Program-made: the position numbers and the translations under genes
Shown: piece by piece, positions 42,702 through 50,201 of the stretch
Layout: the number at the start of each line of letters is the position of its first letter
Numbering within the stretch: position 1 is the stretch's first letter
The notes under the pieces: generated by a model
What the model saw: only the letters and a program-made list of their open reading frames with translations
What the model was told of the DNA's origin: nothing
The model's database searches: none
Assembly (NCBI RefSeq): GCF_003002815.1
Contig: NZ_PVTF01000009.1
Location: 186,001-250,000, forward strand
Length of the DNA stretch: 64,000 bases
DNA from: Umezawaea tangerina
GTDB lineage: Bacteria; Actinomycetota; Actinomycetes; Mycobacteriales; Pseudonocardiaceae
Direction: 5' to 3'

Positions 42702-42736
42702 GCGGCCGGGGTGGCTCGTGGAGCCACCCCGGCCGC
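42702..42736. terminator. Perfect terminator hairpin after the peptidase gene
   Basis: Perfect 16-bp arms (42702-42717 and 42721-42736; GCGGCCGGGGTGGCTC and its complement) around a 3-nt loop, in the 220-bp gap between convergent genes. No T-run. Confidence 0.8.
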
Positions 42737-42767
42737 GTGCCCGGCGGTAGGCGAGCCGCCCGGCACG

Positions 42768-42809
42768 GCGGGGACGGGGCGACGCACTCCGAGGCGTCCC
42801 CGTCCCCGC
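42768..42809. terminator. Second hairpin between the convergent genes
   Basis: Perfect 12-bp arms GCGGGGACGGGG (42768-42779) and its complement (42798-42809) with an 18-base loop. It lies just after the 3' end of the PRC-barrel gene read on the minus strand, so probably terminates that transcript. Confidence 0.65.
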
Positions 42810-42818
42810 GGGAACGCC

Positions 42819-43715
42819 TCAGCGCTTGCGGTCGCCGGGCGTCTGCCTGGAGTCGTCCACGACGTCGATCCGCTCCTTGCGGACCTCGCCGCCCACGGTC
42901 CGCTCCTCGGTCACCGTCTCCTTGCCGAGGCCGACGCGCTCGACGGCGACGGTCTCCTTCCGCACCACGGGCCGCTCCTCGTGCAGCACGAGCTCGGTCT
43001 CGTCGTCCTGGAAAGCCTTGCCGCCGCGGGCGGAGGTGTCGTTGGGGTCGACGGGCTCGCGCACCACCCGCACCTCCTCGTGCGACACCGGCACCGTGAT
43101 GTTCTGCTGCTCGGTGACGGTGTGCTTGACCAGGCGCACGCGGCCGGTCTCGACCTGCTCCTTGCCGACCCTGAGCTGCTCCTCGGACCGGGTCATGCTC
43201 TGCCGGTCGGTCCCGCGCTCCCGCTGCCCGGTCGCCCGGTCCTGCTCGCGGCCCATCCGGTCGCGGGTACCGGTGGCGTCCTGCAGACCCGCCGTGCGCC
43301 GGCGCTCGGCCACCCGCTGCTGGTCGGTCATCCGGTCCTGCCCGGCCATGTGGTTGCCGGAGCGCTGCGGCAGCCGGTCGTGGTCACCGCTGTTCGCGGC
43401 CGGGATCATGCCGTAGTACTCGTAGAGACCGGCCTGCTCGGCGTCGGACAGCCTGCCGCCCGAGGCGTCGACCTCCGGGGCGTCCTTCACCTTCTGCTTC
43501 TCGACCGGGACGGTGATGTGCTTGTCCTTGACCTGTGCGTCCTGGATCGGGACGAAGCTCTCGCGCATCCCGAAGAGTCCGGTGTGGACGGACGCCCAGA
43601 TCGGCTGCCCGCTCGCCTCGTCCAGCCAGACCTGCTTGACGGAACCGATTCGGTCACCCCGCGCGTCGATGACATCGCACTCGTACAGGCGCTCCACCGA
43701 TTTCTGGTCGATCAT
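42819..43715 (-). CDS. PRC-barrel and DUF2382 (YsnF/AvaK) stress protein
   Basis: A 298-residue protein. An N-terminal PRC-barrel (LYECDVIDARGDRIGSVKQV; GLFGMRESFVPIQDAQVKDK) is followed by a linker rich in Arg/Gln/Asp (residues ~115-190, repeats of DRM/RDR) and a C-terminal DUF2382 domain (RLVKHTVTEQQNITVPVSHE; ELVLHEERPVVRKETVAVER; VTEERTVGGEVRKERIDVVD). These proteins are linked to general stress and DNA- or membrane-surface association; no enzymatic activity is known. ATG 43715 lies after AGAGAGG. Confidence 0.9.
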   Translation of the reverse strand: MIDQKSVERLYECDVIDARGDRIGSVKQVWLDEASGQPIWASVHTGLFGMRESFVPIQDAQVKDKHITVPVEKQKVKDAPEVDASGGRLSDAEQAGLYEYYGMIPAANSGDHDRLPQRSGNHMAGQDRMTDQQRVAERRRTAGLQDATGTRDRMGREQDRATGQRERGTDRQSMTRSEEQLRVGKEQVETGRVRLVKHTVTEQQNITVPVSHEEVRVVREPVDPNDTSARGGKAFQDDETELVLHEERPVVRKETVAVERVGLGKETVTEERTVGGEVRKERIDVVDDSRQTPGDRKR

Positions 43716-43962
43716 CGGACAACCTCTCTCCCGAATGGACTGACATCCTCGCCAGGACGGGCTACCCGTCCCGCCGGCGTCCACGCGCCACCGGACCCGA
43801 AGCCACCCGGACGGGAAACGCCCCGACTCTGCGTAGCGGGACGGCCCTCGTGGACCGCCGCGCCGGACCGCACGTCCGAGGGACGCCCGACATCGGCGCG
43901 GTCACACCGGGTGTCGGCGGGAGGTCTTGGGGAACGGCCGTCCGCCGGGCATGATCGGGGCC

Positions 43963-44379
43963 ATGTACGGCATCGGCTCCGAACCCCGTCCGGTCTCCCG
44001 GACGAGCACCCGCGTGCTGCGCTTCCTCGCGTTCAGCATGGTGGTGGGCTGGGTCGTGTTCATCGCGCTGTGGATCCACGCCGAGCCACCGCCGGGCGCG
44101 CCCTCGCCCGACGAATTGGCGCGCGCCTACGAGTCGGCGCTGAACAACCGGCAGCCCGACGGGGTCGTCACGCTGCTCGGCGGGCCGGTCGAGGGCAGCG
44201 ACGAGGTGGCGAAGTACCTCGTGGGCCAGCCGCACGACGGCAGGTGGCACGTCTCGGTCGTCGTGCTGGACGGCGACACGTTCCTCGCCGTGAACGACGA
44301 CCGCGGCCTCACCGCGCACCTGCCCACCACGAACGTCGACGGCCACTGGCAGGTCAACCCGCTCGTGTCGCCGCGCTGA
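43963..44379 (+). CDS. Small single-pass membrane protein
   Basis: A 138-residue protein. The N-terminal basic region RTSTRVLRFL leads into one membrane helix at about residues 20-40 (LAFSMVVGWVVFIALWIH). The external domain (SPDELARAYESALNNRQPDG, VEGSDEVAKYLVG, WHVSVVVLDGDTFLAVNDDR) looks like a small alpha-beta fold similar to accumulation-associated SnoaL/NTF2-type domains, but I cannot confirm this. ATG 43963 is chosen; an ATG four codons upstream is equally legal. Function unknown. Confidence 0.65.
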   Translation: MYGIGSEPRPVSRTSTRVLRFLAFSMVVGWVVFIALWIHAEPPPGAPSPDELARAYESALNNRQPDGVVTLLGGPVEGSDEVAKYLVGQPHDGRWHVSVVVLDGDTFLAVNDDRGLTAHLPTTNVDGHWQVNPLVSPR

Positions 44380-44401
44380 TCCCGCGACGGGTCCGTGGAC
44401 G

Positions 44402-44439
44402 GACACCGGCCCGACGCCAGTGGGCGCCGGGCCGGTGTC
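44402..44439. terminator. Bidirectional terminator hairpin
   Basis: Perfect 12-bp arms GACACCGGCCCG (44402-44413) and CGGGCCGGTGTC (44428-44439), extended inside by CGCC/GGCG after one mismatch, between the convergent membrane protein and CopC-like genes. Confidence 0.75.
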
Positions 44440-44465
44440 GGAACCCGGTGGTCCTTGCGGGGCGG

Positions 44466-45092
44466 CTACTCCGGCTTGGTCTCCGGGTCGACCGGGGCCT
44501 CCGGCTCGGACTTGGTCCTGCCCAGCCGCGTCGCGCCGAACGCGCCCGCGCCGACCAGCACGACGGCACCCAGGATCCACACCCACACCGGTACCCCGCC
44601 GCCACCGGCGGGCGCGTCCGCGGACGGCGCGGCCGCCGGGGTGCTCGTCGTCGTCGTGGTGGTGGTCGCGGTCGTGTCCTCGGGCGTGCTCGTGTTCGCC
44701 GCGGAGGACGTGGGCACCGCGGCGGGTGCCGTCAGCGAGAAGCGGATCTTGTCGCCGACCTCGTCGCCGTCGTCGGAGATCACCTTGTAGTCGATCACGT
44801 ACTCCCCCGACGGCCCGGCGGGGATGACCGGTGCGGTGATCACGGCACCGGCGACGGTCACCTGCCCCACCTTCCAGGTCGCCCCGTCGGGCCCGGTCAC
44901 CGTGATCGGGTTCTCCGGGAGCCCGACCGGCTCGGCGAACGTGAGCTGGATCCGCGTCGGCGCGGCGGGCAGCGCCGCGCCCGCCGCCGGGTCGCTGCTC
45001 AGCAGCTCGGCGTGGGCCAGCGCGGGGGTCGCGGTTCCCGCCAGGGCGAGGCCGGTCAGCAGCAGCGCGGCGCCGAGGCGTCGGAGGTTCAT
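44466..45092 (-). CDS. CopC-domain copper-resistance-like membrane protein
   Basis: A 208-residue exported protein. The signal peptide (residues ~1-26, LGAALLLTGLALAGTATPAL) ends at AHAELLSSDPAAGAALPAAP, where the His after cleavage is the CopC copper ligand. The CopC beta-sandwich continues through IQLTFAEPVGLPENPITVTG and YVIDYKVISDDGDEVGDKIR. A Thr-rich linker (about residues 140-155) leads to a C-terminal membrane helix (VPVWVWILGAVVLVGAGAFG). The usual partner CopD is not adjacent. It probably binds Cu(II) at the outer face of the membrane. Confidence 0.88.
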   Translation of the reverse strand: MNLRRLGAALLLTGLALAGTATPALAHAELLSSDPAAGAALPAAPTRIQLTFAEPVGLPENPITVTGPDGATWKVGQVTVAGAVITAPVIPAGPSGEYVIDYKVISDDGDEVGDKIRFSLTAPAAVPTSSAANTSTPEDTTATTTTTTTSTPAAAPSADAPAGGGGVPVWVWILGAVVLVGAGAFGATRLGRTKSEPEAPVDPETKPE

Positions 45093-45190
45093 CAGGTGGC
45101 CCTTCGTGGTCCGGTCGGCATGGCGGAGGAGATCATCCTCCAGGTAGTCGTGCCGAGGACCCCATCGGTTCCCGCGAATCCCCCGATCCG

Positions 45191-46024
45191 CTACGGCAGC
45201 AGGCCCAGCGACTTGGCGCGCAGCACCGTGGCGAGCCGGTCGGTGGTGCCGAGCTTGCGGTACAGGTGCTGGAGGTGCCGGTGGACGGTGCGCGGGGAGA
45301 TGTCCAGCCGCCTGGCGATGGCGTCGGCGGTGAGCCCTTCCGCCAGCACCTGGAGCACGGTCAGCTCGCGCTGGGTCAGCCGGTGCCCGCCCGCGTCGAC
45401 CAGGCGGACGACCGGCGCGAGGGTGTCCGGGCAGCGGTGGCGTTCGGCCTCGGCCAGCACCGCCGCGAGGGCGGCGGGCACGGGGTGCGGGTCGTGGGCG
45501 AGCACGAGGACGACCGGGGTGCGCGGGCCGCGGCGGACCAGGTGGTCGAGCAGGGCCAGCGAACCCTCGTCGGCGCGGTGCACGTCGTCGAGCAGGAACA
45601 CCGTCCCGTTGGGCCCGGACATCGTGTCGAGCGTCGTGCACACGGCGCGGTGGTGGTCGTTCCCGCGCGCCCACCCCGGTTCGGCCAGCGACCGGAACAG
45701 ACCGCGCAGCACCAGGTTCGCGTCCTGCTCCACCGGCGTGAACGGCTCCGGCGCGGCGGCCGCGCGGTCGAAGGCGTCGGCGAACAACCCGTACGGCACG
45801 GGCCGCTCCGGCGCCCGGCCGCGCACCACCGGCAGCTCGTGCGCGTTCGCCAGCAGCGCGTACGCGTCGAGCGTGCACGCGCGCGCGAGGTCCGAGCGCC
45901 CCGTCACCGCCACCACGTGGACGCCGGGTCTGTCGTCGTTCGCGATCAGGGTCGCGAACCGGTCCGAGTGGGCGTCGACCGGTCGACCGGCGGACTCGTA
46001 CCCGTCGTGGACCGCGATGCTCAT
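45191..46024 (-). CDS. LuxR-family regulator with reduced ATPase domain
   Basis: A 277-residue regulator. The C-terminus is a clear LuxR HTH (LTQRELTVLQVLAEGLTADA; IARRLDISPRTVHRHLQHLY; RKLGTTDRLATVL). The N-terminal ~190 residues look like a fragment of a LuxR-LAL/MalT ATPase: VFLLDDVHRADEGSLALLDH reads as Walker B and RTPVVLVLAHDPHPVP follows. No Walker A GxxxxGK is visible and the whole is far shorter than LAL regulators (~900 residues). It may be a reduced, nucleotide-independent form. Targets unknown; it precedes the CopC-like gene on the same strand with about 100 bp between. Confidence 0.8.
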   Translation of the reverse strand: MSIAVHDGYESAGRPVDAHSDRFATLIANDDRPGVHVVAVTGRSDLARACTLDAYALLANAHELPVVRGRAPERPVPYGLFADAFDRAAAAPEPFTPVEQDANLVLRGLFRSLAEPGWARGNDHHRAVCTTLDTMSGPNGTVFLLDDVHRADEGSLALLDHLVRRGPRTPVVLVLAHDPHPVPAALAAVLAEAERHRCPDTLAPVVRLVDAGGHRLTQRELTVLQVLAEGLTADAIARRLDISPRTVHRHLQHLYRKLGTTDRLATVLRAKSLGLLP

Positions 46025-46213
46025 CCCAGTCCCCCATCAAGCTCGTGGAAGGGCGTACCACCAGGAAAGGAGCGGCCGGACGGGTGATAAATACGTGTTC
46101 GGGCCACCCGAGACGCGCGGTTGTGCGGAAGCGCCTCACCGCCGAGGTCCAGGGCGTCTCGTGATCACCAGTGAGCGCCGAATTCGGTTGCGCCGCGGTG
46201 CCAGGCTGGACGG

Positions 46214-46978
46214 ATGGACGACTTCGAGGAGTTGCTGGCGGAGGGGTCGGCCGTCCCCACGGAGGGCTGGGACTTCTCCTGGTTCGAGGGGCGGGCGACC
46301 GAGGAACGGCCCTCCTGGGGCTACGCGGGGCTGCTGGCCGACCGCATGGCGAAGGCGGAGGCCGCGCTCGACCTGCAGACCGGCGGGGGCGAGGTGCTGG
46401 CGACCATCCCGCACCCGCCGCCGGTGCTCAGGGCCACCGAGTCGTGGCCGCCGAACCTGGAGATCGCCCGGCGCACCCTGGCGCCGCTGGGCGGGACGGT
46501 GGTGGAGTCGGCGGACACGGCGGACCTGCCGTTCGAGGACGGCGCGTTCGACCTCGTCGTGAGCAGGCACCCCACGGCGGTGCTGTGGCACGAGATCGCC
46601 CGTGTGCTCAAGCCGGGCGGCACCTACCTGTCGCAGGGGATCGGCGCGGGGTCCAACCGGGAGCTGAGCGAGGCCATGATGGGGCCCCTACCCGCGCCCA
46701 CCGACGAGGGGATCGCGGAGTCCGCGGACGCCGCCGGGCTCGATGTCATCACCCTTCTGCACGAATCGCTGAGGGCCGAGTACTACGACATCGGGGCGAT
46801 CGTGCACTTCCTCAGGAAGGTCCTGTGGACCGTGCCGGGCTTCACCCCAGAGCGCTACCGGCCCCAACTGATCGGTCTGCACGATCGGATCCGATCGGAG
46901 GGTCCGTTCGTCTCCCACGCACGACGCTACCTGCTGGAAGCCCGGAAACGGGCACCCGTACAGACCCCCTGGACATGA
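46214..46978 (+). CDS. Class I SAM-dependent methyltransferase
   Basis: A 254-residue methyltransferase of the YcgJ/UbiE-like type common in actinomycetes. SAM-binding region: ALDLQTGGGEVLATIPHPPP; then TVVESADTADLPFEDGAFDL and VVSRHPTAVLWHEIARVLKP, GGTYLSQGIGAGSNRELSE. The C-terminus has LRAEYYDIGAIVHFLRKVLW and PGFTPERYRPQLIGLHDRI. Motif I is LQTGGGE instead of DxGxGxG but keeps the glycines. Substrate unknown. ATG 46214 is the first start; the gene is divergent from the LuxR gene. Confidence 0.88.
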   Translation: MDDFEELLAEGSAVPTEGWDFSWFEGRATEERPSWGYAGLLADRMAKAEAALDLQTGGGEVLATIPHPPPVLRATESWPPNLEIARRTLAPLGGTVVESADTADLPFEDGAFDLVVSRHPTAVLWHEIARVLKPGGTYLSQGIGAGSNRELSEAMMGPLPAPTDEGIAESADAAGLDVITLLHESLRAEYYDIGAIVHFLRKVLWTVPGFTPERYRPQLIGLHDRIRSEGPFVSHARRYLLEARKRAPVQTPWT

Positions 46979-46988
46979 AGGTTATTCA

Positions 46989-47020
46989 CTAAAAAACACC
47001 GTCAGATAACACTGTTTTAG
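46989..47020. promoter_or_regulatory. AT-rich imperfect dyad upstream of the oxidoreductase
   Basis: In a locally AT-rich stretch, CTAAAAAACA (46989-46998) pairs imperfectly with TGTTTTAG (47013-47020). It lies 10 bp after the methyltransferase stop and 109 bp before the next start, so it could be a weak terminator or a promoter-linked site. Confidence 0.35.
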
Positions 47021-47128
47021 GGGTGGGCAGGGGTAGGAGGGGAGGGGTTGGGGGAGGAATCTCAGTGGGGTGCCCTTACCGGAGAGCAGCGCCCACAGGG
47101 GTTGCTCCGATCTTCGAGCGGAGTCGCG

Positions 47129-48817
47129 TTGACGACACAACGAAGTGACTGGGATGCCATCGTCGTCGGTGGAGGTCTCGGCGGCCTGACGACCGCCTCG
47201 TACCTGGCCGCCAGCGGACGCAAGGTGCTCGTCCTCGAGCAGCACGACTGGGCGGGTGGCAACAGCCACGTGTTCCGCAGGCGTCGTCGGTACGAGTTCG
47301 ACGTCGGTGTGCACTACCTCGGCGACTGCGGCGAGGACGGGATCATCCCCACCGTCCTGCGCGGCCTGGGCGCCGAGGACCGCGTGGAGTTCCACCAGCT
47401 CAACCCCGAGGGGTTCGACAAGATCGTCATCCCCGGCATGGTGTTCGACGTGCCGTCGGACTGGGAGGAGTACCAGAGGCGCCTGGAGGAGGCCTTCCCC
47501 GACGAGGTGGAGGGCATCCGCGAGTTCTGCACGGTCACCAAGGCCACCGGCGAGGAGCAGCACTGGGCGCTGAGCTGGTCGCCCGACGTCCCGTTCGAGC
47601 AGATCATCGAGGGGACGCAGTACCTGCAGGGCTGGGGCTGGCACAAGCTGTCCACCCTGTTCGACCACTGCAAGCTCTCGACCAGGCTGCGCACCGTGCT
47701 GGCCGCCCAGTCCCCCAACTACGGGCTCGGGCCGACCGAGGTGTCGGTGGCGACGCACTCCATGGTCACCGACCACTACATCCGCGGCGCCTACCACCCG
47801 GTCGGTGGCGGCCAGATGATCGCGGCGACGCTGACCGAGGTCATCGAGGCGCACGGCGGCGAGATGCGCACCAACAGCCAGGTCGACCGCATCCTCGTCG
47901 AGGACGGGAGGACCAGGGGGGTGCTGCTGCACGACGGCACCGAGGTCACCTCACCGATCGTCATCTCCAACGCCGACTACCGGCGCACGATCCTGGACCT
48001 CGTCGGCGGTGAGCACTTCCCGCCCGAGCTCGTGCAGGACACCCGCGAGGCCTCCATGGGCCTGCCCTTCGCGACCGTCTACGTGGCGCTCGACCGGGAG
48101 CTGGACACGCGCCCCGAGGACGCGAACATGTGGTGGTACGCCGAGGACAACATCGAGCACCTGTACGAGACCCTGCACAACGACGGGCAGCCGGAGGAGA
48201 TCAAGCACCTGTTCATCTCGTTCGCCTCCCGCAACGAGGCCGACTCGCGGCACATGCACCCGGCGGGCCACTCGACGTTCCAGCTGATCACCCTCTGCCC
48301 GCCCGGCTACTCGGGCTGGGGCGTGGAGAACGGCCCGGTCGACGGCGAGAAGTACCGGCGCAACCCCAAGTACCTGGCCGAGAAGGAGCGCTTCACCGAG
48401 GCCGTCGTCAAGGCGGGCGAGCGCGCGCTCGGCCCGTTCCGCGACAGCATCGTGCACCTGGAGATGGCCACGCCGCTGACCCAGGAGCGCTACACCCGCT
48501 CGTCGGGCGGCACGCCGTTCGGCATGTCCAAGTGGGGCGACGCGGGCCAGCGGCCGGTGTTCGAGACCGGCGTGGAGGGCCTCTACGTGGTCGGCCAGAG
48601 CACCCAGTTCGGCAGCGGCATCACCGGCGTGATGGCGGGCGGGATCGTGTGCGCGGGCCAGATCATCGGCAGGCCCCTGCTGTTCGGCGAGGTCGTCAAG
48701 GGCGCCGTCGTCGGCAACCGGGAGCTGATGCCGGAACGGTCCGCGGGGTGGGACCCGGTGGCCGTGTCCCGCGGTCGCGCGCGGGCGAACGCCCGCGGTC
48801 TCGCCACCCTGGCCTGA
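47129..48817 (+). CDS. FAD-dependent oxidoreductase, carotenoid desaturase/isomerase-like
   Basis: A 562-residue flavoprotein of the phytoene desaturase / retinol saturase / CrtISO superfamily. The dinucleotide-binding N-terminus is DAIVVGGGLGGLTTASYLAA and GRKVLVLEQHDWAGGNSHVF; the C-terminal FAD signature is GVEGLYVVGQSTQFGSGITG, VMAGGIVCAGQI. Intermediate blocks YEFDVGVHYLGD and YHPVGGGQMIAATLTEVIEA fit the CrtISO branch. The substrate could be a carotenoid, retinoid or other polyene. TTG 47129 (GGAG six bases upstream) gives the family N-terminus; a longer in-frame start at 47048 would add untypical residues. Confidence 0.85.
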   Translation: MTTQRSDWDAIVVGGGLGGLTTASYLAASGRKVLVLEQHDWAGGNSHVFRRRRRYEFDVGVHYLGDCGEDGIIPTVLRGLGAEDRVEFHQLNPEGFDKIVIPGMVFDVPSDWEEYQRRLEEAFPDEVEGIREFCTVTKATGEEQHWALSWSPDVPFEQIIEGTQYLQGWGWHKLSTLFDHCKLSTRLRTVLAAQSPNYGLGPTEVSVATHSMVTDHYIRGAYHPVGGGQMIAATLTEVIEAHGGEMRTNSQVDRILVEDGRTRGVLLHDGTEVTSPIVISNADYRRTILDLVGGEHFPPELVQDTREASMGLPFATVYVALDRELDTRPEDANMWWYAEDNIEHLYETLHNDGQPEEIKHLFISFASRNEADSRHMHPAGHSTFQLITLCPPGYSGWGVENGPVDGEKYRRNPKYLAEKERFTEAVVKAGERALGPFRDSIVHLEMATPLTQERYTRSSGGTPFGMSKWGDAGQRPVFETGVEGLYVVGQSTQFGSGITGVMAGGIVCAGQIIGRPLLFGEVVKGAVVGNRELMPERSAGWDPVAVSRGRARANARGLATLA

Positions 48818-48830
48818 TCGTTACCCAATA

Positions 48831-48874
48831 CCGCCCCCGCCGTACCGCAGCCGCGGTTCGGCGGGGGCGGTTTT
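48831..48874. terminator. Strong intrinsic terminator
   Basis: Perfect 12-bp arms CCGCCCCCGCCG (48831-48842) and CGGCGGGGGCGG (48859-48870) with a 16-nt loop, followed by TTTT, 13 bp after the oxidoreductase stop. One of the few hairpins here with a T-run. Confidence 0.85.
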
Positions 48875-48912
48875 CGGCATCCGGAGGAGTCGCCCGAAAT
48901 GGTGATGTCCGC

Positions 48913-48925
48913 TCAACAATGTTGA
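48913..48925. promoter_or_regulatory. 13-bp dyad upstream of the Scr1-type regulator
   Basis: TCAACA-a-TGTTGA is a perfect dyad in the AT-richer 250-bp leader of the Scr1/DUF397 operon. It is a candidate operator, possibly for autoregulation. Confidence 0.4.
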
Positions 48926-49073
48926 TAACCACTTTTCGCCGCGTAGTGTTCACGCATTCGAGGGGGAGCCAGGCGACCAAACTGTTTAACCACATTGAAT
49001 ACCAGTCTAACTCAGCGGAGTGGCCTGCTACGTTCCGTCATCACAAGTTACGCTCACGGACCACGGAGGGCCG

Positions 49074-49922
49074 ATGACCGCCGCCATCCCCAAGCGCGTC
49101 GTCAACATCATCATCGGGCGGAAGCTCGAAGCGCTGAGGATCGCCTGCGAGATGAGCCAGGCCCAGGCGGGCAAGCTGCTCGACTGCACGCAGAACAAGA
49201 TCGGCAACATCGAGCGCGGCGACAGCGGGGTCAAGATCCCCGACCTGACCACGCTGCTCGACGGCTACGGCCCCGACATCTCCACCAGGCAGAACCTCGT
49301 CGACATGGCCCGCGGCCGCGAGGGGCGGTACTCGCCGAAGTCCCTGCGCGCCCGGTTCCACGGCACCATGCGCGAGGTCGTCGACCTGGAGACCAGCGCG
49401 CACTACCAGTGGCAGCACACCGCGATGACGATCCCCGGCCTGCTGCAGACCGAGGCCTACATCCGCCAGCTGTTCCGGTCGGTGCGCCCGTCGATGACGC
49501 CCGAGGCGATCGAGCGCGAGACCGTCAACCGGCTGGAGCGCCAGCTCGTCCTGGACGACCCCGGCAAGAAGTTCTGGTTCATCATCGACCAGGCCGCTTT
49601 CGAGCGGATGGCGAACATGTCGGGCAGCAACGCAATTCGGCGTGGCCAGAAGGAGCACATCGCGGAGATGATCGACCGCCCCAACCTGGAGGTCCAGGTG
49701 GTCCCCTGGGAAGTGGGGTACTACTGGGGGCAGGAGTCGAATTTCGCGATATTCGGATACAAAAGCGATCCACAGGTTCAACTGGTCCACGTCGAGGGTA
49801 TCGAGGACGGCGACGTCACCTCCGAGCAGGAAGAGGTATCCGTCTACCTCAAGGTGTGGAAACAGCAGATCGCCGTAGCTCTCGGCCCTGAGCAGTCACG
49901 CACCTTCCTGCTCGCGAGGTGA
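49074..49922 (+). CDS. Scr1-family helix-turn-helix regulator (XRE plus DUF5753)
   Basis: A 282-residue regulator. The XRE HTH is LEALRIACEMSQAQAGKLLD and CTQNKIGNIERGDSGVKIPD, LTTLLDGYG (residues ~15-65). The DUF5753 sensor domain follows with LETSAHYQWQHTAMTIPGLL, QTEAYIRQLFRSVRP, FIIDQAAFERMANMSGSNAI and VQVVPWEVGYYWGQESNFAI. Such regulators pair with DUF397 proteins in filamentous actinomycetes and affect development and antibiotic production. GGAGGG fixes ATG 49074. The DUF397 gene follows after 24 bp. Confidence 0.92.
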   Translation: MTAAIPKRVVNIIIGRKLEALRIACEMSQAQAGKLLDCTQNKIGNIERGDSGVKIPDLTTLLDGYGPDISTRQNLVDMARGREGRYSPKSLRARFHGTMREVVDLETSAHYQWQHTAMTIPGLLQTEAYIRQLFRSVRPSMTPEAIERETVNRLERQLVLDDPGKKFWFIIDQAAFERMANMSGSNAIRRGQKEHIAEMIDRPNLEVQVVPWEVGYYWGQESNFAIFGYKSDPQVQLVHVEGIEDGDVTSEQEEVSVYLKVWKQQIAVALGPEQSRTFLLAR

Positions 49923-49946
49923 GAACCCAGGAAGGAACGTGACCGC

Positions 49947-50201
49947 ATGGCCGACATCCGCCCGACGCTCCAGGAGGACGAGTTCTCCGGGTGGCAGAAG
50001 GCGAGCTACAGCAACCCCAACCAGTCCTGCGTCGAGATCGGGTGGCGCAAGGCGAGCTACAGCGGGCCCGACATGGCGTGCGTCGAGGTCCAGCACACCG
50101 GTGCCGCGGTCGGTGTGCGCGATACGAAGAACCACGGCCACGTGCTCGAGTTCCCGTCGAGCACGTGGGCCAGGTTCCTGTCGGACGTCACGCGGTCTTG
50201 A
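49947..50201 (+). CDS. DUF397 protein with duplicated N-terminal motif
   Basis: An 84-residue DUF397 protein, the usual partner of Scr1-type regulators. The DUF397 core GVRDTKNHGHVLEFPSSTWA is normal. The family's single W(R/K)(K)SSYS...CVE motif is present twice in tandem: GWQKASYSNPNQSCVEI and GWRKASYSGPDMACVEV. This accounts for the slightly long N-terminus. AGGAAGG precedes ATG 49947. Its 3' end overlaps the convergent NACHT gene by 14 bp. The function of the pair is probably regulatory, with DUF397 modulating the Scr1 protein. Confidence 0.88.
   Translation: MADIRPTLQEDEFSGWQKASYSNPNQSCVEIGWRKASYSGPDMACVEVQHTGAAVGVRDTKNHGHVLEFPSSTWARFLSDVTRS

Noticed and set aside
40860-46562. A 1900-codon open frame on the plus strand across several genes
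   Set aside because: It runs over the peptidase gene in another frame and antisense to the PRC-barrel, CopC-like and LuxR genes. Its composition is Arg/Ala/Pro/Gly-rich with no family similarity, as expected for a GC-rich shadow frame.
46981-47128. Riboswitch before the FAD oxidoreductase
   Set aside because: Only a weak dyad is present; no conserved aptamer core (SAM, FMN, cobalamin or TPP type) can be recognised.
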